A stretch of 62,177 nt of DNA from a virus: the IMG/VR virus record IMGVR_UViG_3300032323_001402, positions 1 to 62,177 of that record, one strand, 5' to 3'. A program made the translations under genes and the position numbers. The notes under the pieces are model-generated. The model was not told the DNA's origin, did not search any database, and worked only from the letters and a program-made list of their open reading frames with translations. This document shows, piece by piece, positions 58,249 to 62,177 of this stretch. The number at the start of each line of letters is the position of its first letter. The first letter of the stretch is position 1.

Positions 58249-58506
58249 ATGGCTAAGAATTATACTGATTACAAGTATTTTGAAAACCGTCCTGACGTCG
58301 TTAGGATCTTCAACGATCTTGAGGCGTACTTGGATTACTGTAGGATTACCCTACAACCCTTTAACCCAGCAGAATTATACAAAAAAGATTCTGCAACCTA
58401 TCAGGCTTACCTTAACAGTAAGCGACCACGCAGACCGTGGGTAGATAGAAATAACGGAGATCGCGGTCACAGCCGCAAACCATATGGCCAGAATTTTTCT
58501 CGTTGA
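58249..58506 (+). CDS. Conserved small basic protein
   Basis: 85 residues, GAGG ribosome site. N-terminal YTDYKYFENRPDVVRIFNDLEAYLDYCRI is helical; the C-terminal NSKRPRRPWVDRNNGDRGHSRK is very basic and probably disordered, suitable for RNA or DNA contact. It overlaps the glycosyltransferase start by 23 bases. Function unknown. Confidence 0.6.
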   Translation: MAKNYTDYKYFENRPDVVRIFNDLEAYLDYCRITLQPFNPAELYKKDSATYQAYLNSKRPRRPWVDRNNGDRGHSRKPYGQNFSR

Positions 58507-59560
58507 TCTTGAAGCTGTAGAAACAAGGTACACAGGTGAGTGGAAATCCCACTTGCCTGCATTACTACGAAAGGAAGGACACAATGTTCAAATTATCTCT
58601 GGGCCTGAGGATATTCCTAAAGCCACTACTCCTGGTGCTTTTCTTAATTTTGGTGGCACCAATATATATAAGTCTAGTCAAGTTGAACAGATGGGGAGGT
58701 TGTTTTGTAACGGATCCGTTCATGCTGGCGACCACTTTATTTTTACTGATGCTTGGCATCCGGGCATTATAAACTTAAAGTATATGAGTGAACTGTTACA
58801 GATTCCTATAACTATTCACGCACTGTGGCATGCAGGTAGTTATGATCCACAGGACTTCTTAGGTCGTCTTATTGGTGATGCTAAGTGGGTGCGGCACAGC
58901 GAACTGGCATTCTTTGAGGCTATTGATTATAACTACTTTGCTACAGACTTTCATGTTAACATGTTTATTGAAAACTTGTTAAACGAAGAAAAGAGAACTG
59001 GTCGCATTCGTTACATGCCAAATGGAAAAATTACACGCAGTGGATGGCCAATGGAATATATGTCTGATACATTGTTGATGTATAAGAATATGCCAAAACG
59101 TGATCTTATTTTATTTCCGCATCGCATTGCACCAGAGAAACAAGTTGAGATTTTTAGAGATCTTAAAGAACACTTGCCACAATATGAATTTGTTATTTGC
59201 CAGGAACAACAATTATCAAAGAACGAATATCATAATTTATTAGGTGAAGCCAAGCTAGTGTTCAGTGCTAATCTACAAGAAACACTAGGTATTAGTTGGT
59301 ACGAAGGTGCAGTAGTAGATGCTATCCCGATGGTTCCAGATCGATTAAGCTACAGTGAAATGGCAATTGACCCATTTAAATATCCTAGCGAATGGACAGA
59401 ATCGTTTGCTGCATATACTGTACACAAACAAAAAGTAATCGATGCGATCGTTGATCATATGGAAAATTATAAAAACCGATTACCAGGCCTAAATAAACAG
59501 GTCGATTTATTAAAAGAAAACTTTTTTAGTTGCAACGAACTATTAAAGATATTAAAATAA
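58484..59560 (+). CDS. GT-B fold glycosyltransferase
   Basis: 358 residues. The C-terminal half reads as a GT4-like donor domain: LILFPHRIAPEKQVEIFRDL, YEFVICQE, ANLQETLGISWYEGAVVDAIPMVPDRLSY (the E-x(7)-E-type donor site). The N-terminal half has the acceptor Rossmann fold (ALLRKEGHNVQIISG, FIFTDAWHPGIIN). It could glycosylate a surface glycan or, given neighbours dpdA and folE, modified DNA. The acceptor cannot be read from the sequence. Confidence 0.7.
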   Translation: MARIFLVDLEAVETRYTGEWKSHLPALLRKEGHNVQIISGPEDIPKATTPGAFLNFGGTNIYKSSQVEQMGRLFCNGSVHAGDHFIFTDAWHPGIINLKYMSELLQIPITIHALWHAGSYDPQDFLGRLIGDAKWVRHSELAFFEAIDYNYFATDFHVNMFIENLLNEEKRTGRIRYMPNGKITRSGWPMEYMSDTLLMYKNMPKRDLILFPHRIAPEKQVEIFRDLKEHLPQYEFVICQEQQLSKNEYHNLLGEAKLVFSANLQETLGISWYEGAVVDAIPMVPDRLSYSEMAIDPFKYPSEWTESFAAYTVHKQKVIDAIVDHMENYKNRLPGLNKQVDLLKENFFSCNELLKILK

Positions 59561-59576
59561 CTATAGAGGACAATCT

Positions 59577-60191
59577 ATGCCAGCAGCAGCTTCTTTATTT
59601 GGTGTTCCTATTTACTCATCTGAGGTAGATCCGATCTCTTCTAAAAGTATTGACTACATTGTAAATTTACCGTTTGAAAGGATGGAAAACGGGTTTATTA
59701 CTAATGATGTTACATTATTAGATAATCCCAACTGTTTAGAAATTAGAAATAAAGTTCTCAACGCATTTGATGATTATGTTTATAATCTTTTAAAAATTAA
59801 ACCCGAGACAGAATTTTATATGACCACTTCATGGGCTGTTAAATTTTTGCCGGGTGGTTCTGCACATGAACATAGTCATGTCAATTCGTTATTTTCGGGA
59901 GTGTTATATCTAAAGGCAGCAGAAGAGACAGGACAGATTACATTTCACAAACACCAAAAATATTTAAATTTTTCTTCTCCCACAATTAGTTTAGAATTTT
60001 CAGAACAAAATACTTTTAATAGTAGTACATGGTCTATCACTCCAATTGAAAATCAGATAATTATTTTTCCTTCAAATGTAATGCATTCAGTAGAAATAAA
60101 CAATTCTAAGGATGATAGAATTTCCGTTGCATTTAACATGTTTGTTAGAGGAAATTTTGGAGGTAGAGAAGCAGCATTGTCAATAAAATGA
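59577..60191 (+). CDS. 2-oxoglutarate/Fe(II) oxygenase (TIGR02466-like)
   Basis: 204 residues. The family signature is AVKFLPGGSAHEHSHVNSLFSGVLYL: iron-binding His residues near 94-98. GQITFHKH follows, then the distal IIFPSNVMHSVEIN His and DDRISVAFNMFV with the 2-oxoglutarate Arg. A different subfamily from the oxygenase at 8206. Substrate unknown; the family is common in marine phages and often near glycan or base-modification genes. AGAGGA precedes the ATG. Confidence 0.78.
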   Translation: MPAAASLFGVPIYSSEVDPISSKSIDYIVNLPFERMENGFITNDVTLLDNPNCLEIRNKVLNAFDDYVYNLLKIKPETEFYMTTSWAVKFLPGGSAHEHSHVNSLFSGVLYLKAAEETGQITFHKHQKYLNFSSPTISLEFSEQNTFNSSTWSITPIENQIIIFPSNVMHSVEINNSKDDRISVAFNMFVRGNFGGREAALSIK

Positions 60192-60209
60192 AATATGTTC
60201 TTAAACTAC

Positions 60210-60238
60210 TTGCAAAAACCTAAATAAACCTATATACT
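60210..60238 (+). promoter_or_regulatory. folE: Sigma70-like promoter for folE
   Basis: TTGCAA at 60210-60215, TATACT at 60233-60238, 17-bp spacer. It starts the folE unit; GGAGAA lies about 10 bases before its TTG start. Confidence 0.65.
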
Positions 60239-60278
60239 AGTACAAAGACATCCACGTCATTAACTCGGAGAATATTAA

Positions 60279-61043
60279 TTGACAACATTTACATCAGAAG
60301 ATTTACAAAGCGCACTTAAAGGTGCAGACGACATGAGCGACAAAGGCTATGAAGAAGGATATCTAGGCGATGCTATTCGCTTTAAGATGAAACGTGATAA
60401 GAAAAGGTTTTGGGCAGGTGACAACGTTAGTGATTACATTACTGATAGCGACAAAGAAAAACTAATAGACGAAGCAACAGAAGCATTTGAAACGGTGCTT
60501 GATCGTTTGCTAATTGATCGTGAGAATGATCCTAACAGCCAAGGTACAGCCCGTCGTCTTGCTAAAATGTATTTTAACGAAATTATGGGCGGTCGATATG
60601 ATCCAGCACCAGATGCAACAGCTTTTCCAAATGATTCGTCTGATAGATATGAAGGCATGCTTGTTGTTCGTAGCGAACTGCGGTCTATGTGCAGTCATCA
60701 TCATCAACCTGTGTCTGGTGTTGCTTACATCGGAATCATCGCCGCTAATAAACTTATTGGCCTGTCTAAATATACTAGGATCGCTCAGTGGTGTGCTCGT
60801 CGTGGCACACTTCAAGAAGAACTATGTAACGACATAGCCCGTGAGATCATGAAGGCCACTGAGTCTGAAAACGTAGCAGTCTACATTCAAGCAATTCATG
60901 GATGCTGTGAGAATCGTGGCATTATGGCACATTCATCGTTAACTCAAACTACAGTATTGAAAGGTGCTTTCCAGACAGACCCAGGAACTAAAAAAGAGTT
61001 CATGGACAATGTTAAACTACAACAAGAGTTTGCGCCACGATAA
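60279..61043 (+). CDS. folE: GTP cyclohydrolase I
   Basis: 254 residues from a TTG start with GGAGAA upstream; an in-frame ATG further in would still keep the catalytic core. It converts GTP to dihydroneopterin triphosphate, the first step to pterins and, through QueD, to 7-deazaguanines. Zinc ligands: MCSHHHQP (~137-142) and CCENRGI (~208). Also KLIGLSKYTRIAQWCARR and TQTTVLKGAF. With queD and dpdA it supports a DNA 7-deazaguanine pathway. The N-terminal 60 residues are longer than in E. coli. It overlaps the next gene by one base. Confidence 0.9.
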   Translation: MTTFTSEDLQSALKGADDMSDKGYEEGYLGDAIRFKMKRDKKRFWAGDNVSDYITDSDKEKLIDEATEAFETVLDRLLIDRENDPNSQGTARRLAKMYFNEIMGGRYDPAPDATAFPNDSSDRYEGMLVVRSELRSMCSHHHQPVSGVAYIGIIAANKLIGLSKYTRIAQWCARRGTLQEELCNDIAREIMKATESENVAVYIQAIHGCCENRGIMAHSSLTQTTVLKGAFQTDPGTKKEFMDNVKLQQEFAPR

Positions 61044-61453
61044 TGTTTAATCCTCTTCGAGACGATCTAATGGTACAACAACAGATCACTAATAGTTGGG
61101 AACACATGGTAGGAGTTATCATGTTAAATCAAACCGGAAGAAAGGCAGTAAAAACTACACTGCCTGAATTCCTATATTGGTTTCCTACAGCGTTATCATT
61201 ATTACACGCAGACGAAGAATTTGTTAAAAGCATAATCCAACCGTTGGGCATGGCAAATGTTCGTTACACTCGTTTGATTAAAATGAGTCAAGACTATTTA
61301 ACTTGGGACGGAAATGATGCCAACAAATTGTTTGGCATTGGCAAGTATGGCAGCGACAGCTATGAAATCTTTTTTAAAAAGAACTATGCTGTTCAACCTA
61401 CAGATAAAGAATTAAAAAGGTACCTAGAGGAAGAGGTTTGCAATGTTTCTTAA
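61043..61453 (+). CDS. MBD4-like HhH DNA glycosylase
   Basis: 136 residues. It resembles the catalytic domain of eukaryotic MBD4 rather than typical bacterial MutY or Nth: HMVGVIMLNQTGRKAV (MBD4 has IATIFLNRTSGKMA), FLYWFPTALSLLHADEE, IIQPLGMANVRYTRLIKMSQDYL, then GIGKYGSDSYEIF (hairpin-helix-hairpin; MBD4 has GIGKYGNDSYRIF). The catalytic Asp is kept in QPTDKELKRYL near residue 120. There is no Fe-S cluster loop. MBD4 removes thymine or uracil opposite guanine. Coupled to folE by a one-base overlap; overlaps the next gene by 11 bases. Confidence 0.75.
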   Translation: MFNPLRDDLMVQQQITNSWEHMVGVIMLNQTGRKAVKTTLPEFLYWFPTALSLLHADEEFVKSIIQPLGMANVRYTRLIKMSQDYLTWDGNDANKLFGIGKYGSDSYEIFFKKNYAVQPTDKELKRYLEEEVCNVS

Positions 61454-61916
61454 ACTGTTAGAAAAACTTGGTCGTAAGCGTATCATTTATGATCGTATCT
61501 GCAACGAACCTTATCTAGAAAGGTATTATCTTTTCTTGAAAGATAGAAATCTATTTCCTTTTAATATATTTTTACACAAGTTTTTAAAAGGTGATCCAGA
61601 CGATGTGCATGATCATCCATGGCCATATGCTACCCTAATTCTTAAAGGTGGCTACTATGAATGGATTCCTCAGTTTAACGCAGACGGAACAAAAAGTTGC
61701 GAAGTGCGCAAGTGGCGTGGTCCAGGGCATTTTCGAGTATGTAAATCACATTCATATCATCGCATTGAATTGAAACATGGTGTAACTGCATGGACATTGT
61801 TCATGCCAGGTCCTCATAAACGTGAATGGGGATTTTTAGTTAATAACAAATGGATACAACACGAACAGTATCTAAAAGGTCGTAAGGAGAATCATGTCAA
61901 AAAAACGACAGGTTAG
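61443..61916 (+). CDS. Cupin-like conserved phage protein
   Basis: 157 residues. PDDVHDHPWPYATLILKGGYYEW and SHSYHRIELKHGVTAWTLFMPG give the His-rich strand pairs of a cupin metal-binding barrel. The last residues, from KENHVKKTTG, overlap the start of the next gene. Cupins include dioxygenases, epimerases and ligand-binding proteins, so the role cannot be given. As I recall, present in other marine T4-like phages. Confidence 0.6.
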   Translation: MFLKLLEKLGRKRIIYDRICNEPYLERYYLFLKDRNLFPFNIFLHKFLKGDPDDVHDHPWPYATLILKGGYYEWIPQFNADGTKSCEVRKWRGPGHFRVCKSHSYHRIELKHGVTAWTLFMPGPHKREWGFLVNNKWIQHEQYLKGRKENHVKKTTG

Positions 61917-62177
61917 TTGGGAAGAATATCAAGGATTAGTTGCAAAAATCTGCAGAGACATTACTATCAGCGGGTGGAAGCCAGACTACATTGTTGGCAT
62001 TACTAGAGGCGGACTGCTGCCTGCTAAAATGATTAGTTATTATTTCGATGTTCCTTGTGAAACACTAAAAGTAAGTTTGCGTGATCACGAACAAACAGAA
62101 TCAAATACCTGGATGGCAGAAGATGCTTACGGACATCCTAGATCGGAAAGATATATAGAAGATTCTAATGACATAGG
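61894..62177 (+). CDS. Phosphoribosyltransferase, truncated by window end
   Basis: At least 94 residues with an AAGGAG site before the ATG, running past the right edge. The N-terminal half of a type-I phosphoribosyltransferase: YIVGITRGGLLPAKMISYYFDV, then LKVSLRDHE. The PRPP-binding loop (usually VDDxxDTGxT) would lie beyond base 62177. Closest in style to xanthine/hypoxanthine/guanine salvage enzymes. It would make nucleotides from free bases, perhaps the guanine released by DpdA, but that is conjecture. Confidence 0.7.
   Translation, partial: MSKKRQVSWEEYQGLVAKICRDITISGWKPDYIVGITRGGLLPAKMISYYFDVPCETLKVSLRDHEQTESNTWMAEDAYGHPRSERYIEDSNDI

Noticed and set aside
1-62177. tRNA genes and CRISPR arrays
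   Set aside because: No cloverleaf with a GTTCGA-type T-loop and no regularly spaced repeats were seen. A tRNAscan-SE run would settle this.
1-62177. Insertion sequences or homing endonucleases
   Set aside because: No DDE transposase, HNH, GIY-YIG or LAGLIDADG motif was found; the only flanking repeat is the one around the oxygenase gene, without a recombinase.

Overview
This window reads as part of the genome of a large T4-like tailed phage (myovirus) of an aquatic Gram-negative, probably proteobacterial, host. The phylum-level markers are a family B DNA polymerase (gp43), sliding clamp (gp45), clamp loader ATPase (gp44), DsbA, a GroES/gp31-like co-chaperonin, a PhoH ATPase and T4-type late-promoter boxes (TATAAATA-like). 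The host inference rests on a Gram-negative lysis cassette with a spanin pair, a Kdo-8-phosphate synthase, and IscU and ferredoxin proteins of proteobacterial type. No terminase, portal, capsid, baseplate or tRNA genes were seen. Both ends are cut inside genes (an open frame from base 1, and a phosphoribosyltransferase running off the right end).

Layout. 1-4643: small conserved phage proteins of unknown function, closed by a strong terminator. 4661-7282: two tandem paralogous fibre-like proteins and a possible glycan-modifying protein. 7279-14164: an auxiliary metabolic block with queD, two tiny ORFs, a 2-oxoglutarate oxygenase, kdsA, a glycosyltransferase, a eukaryotic-type phosphomannomutase, uvdE, superoxide dismutase, iscU and iscA, plus several microproteins. 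14235-31108: about 17 kb of tail-fibre/adhesin genes sharing a short N-terminal module and carrying YadA-like repeats, a fibrinogen-like domain and Ig-like repeats. 31108-36914: a DnaE-like fragment, groES, a short UDP-sugar dehydrogenase, a MazG-like protein, a secreted D-Ala-D-Ala carboxypeptidase, the clamp loader and a ferredoxin. 36899-37618: phoH, on the minus strand. 37763-41150: two conserved proteins and the lysis cassette (GH19 endolysin, i-spanin, o-spanin, holin). 41221-45540: a proteostasis operon (DnaJ, peptide deformylase, ClpA). 45544-50983: probable virion or head-associated proteins, several with N-termini like T4 capsid-targeting peptides. 51070-56755: dsbA, gp43, gp45 and dpdA. 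56794-62177: unknown proteins, a GT-B glycosyltransferase, an oxygenase, folE, an MBD4-like DNA glycosylase and a phosphoribosyltransferase.

How the genes work together. FolE, QueD and DpdA are three steps of a 7-deazaguanine DNA-modification route; QueE and QueC were not recognised here and may lie elsewhere in the genome. ClpA (with a ClpP-docking IGF tripeptide), DnaJ, deformylase and GroES form a proteostasis set. IscU, two A-type carriers, ferredoxin and SOD form an Fe-S/redox set. KdsA, the mannomutase, glycosyltransferases and the UDP-sugar dehydrogenase point to surface-glycan chemistry.

Regulation is unusually readable. There are about a dozen sigma70-like promoters (TTGACA, usually 17 bp, TATAAT), several buried in coding sequence and two whose -35 hexamer lies inside a terminator hairpin. 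There are also T4-like late boxes, many placed so that the start codon coincides with the predicted transcription start (leaderless mRNAs). Two hairpins with 8-base loops precede the DNA polymerase gene and resemble the T4 gp43 translational operator. All functional statements are from reading the sequence and from memory of families; no database search was run.
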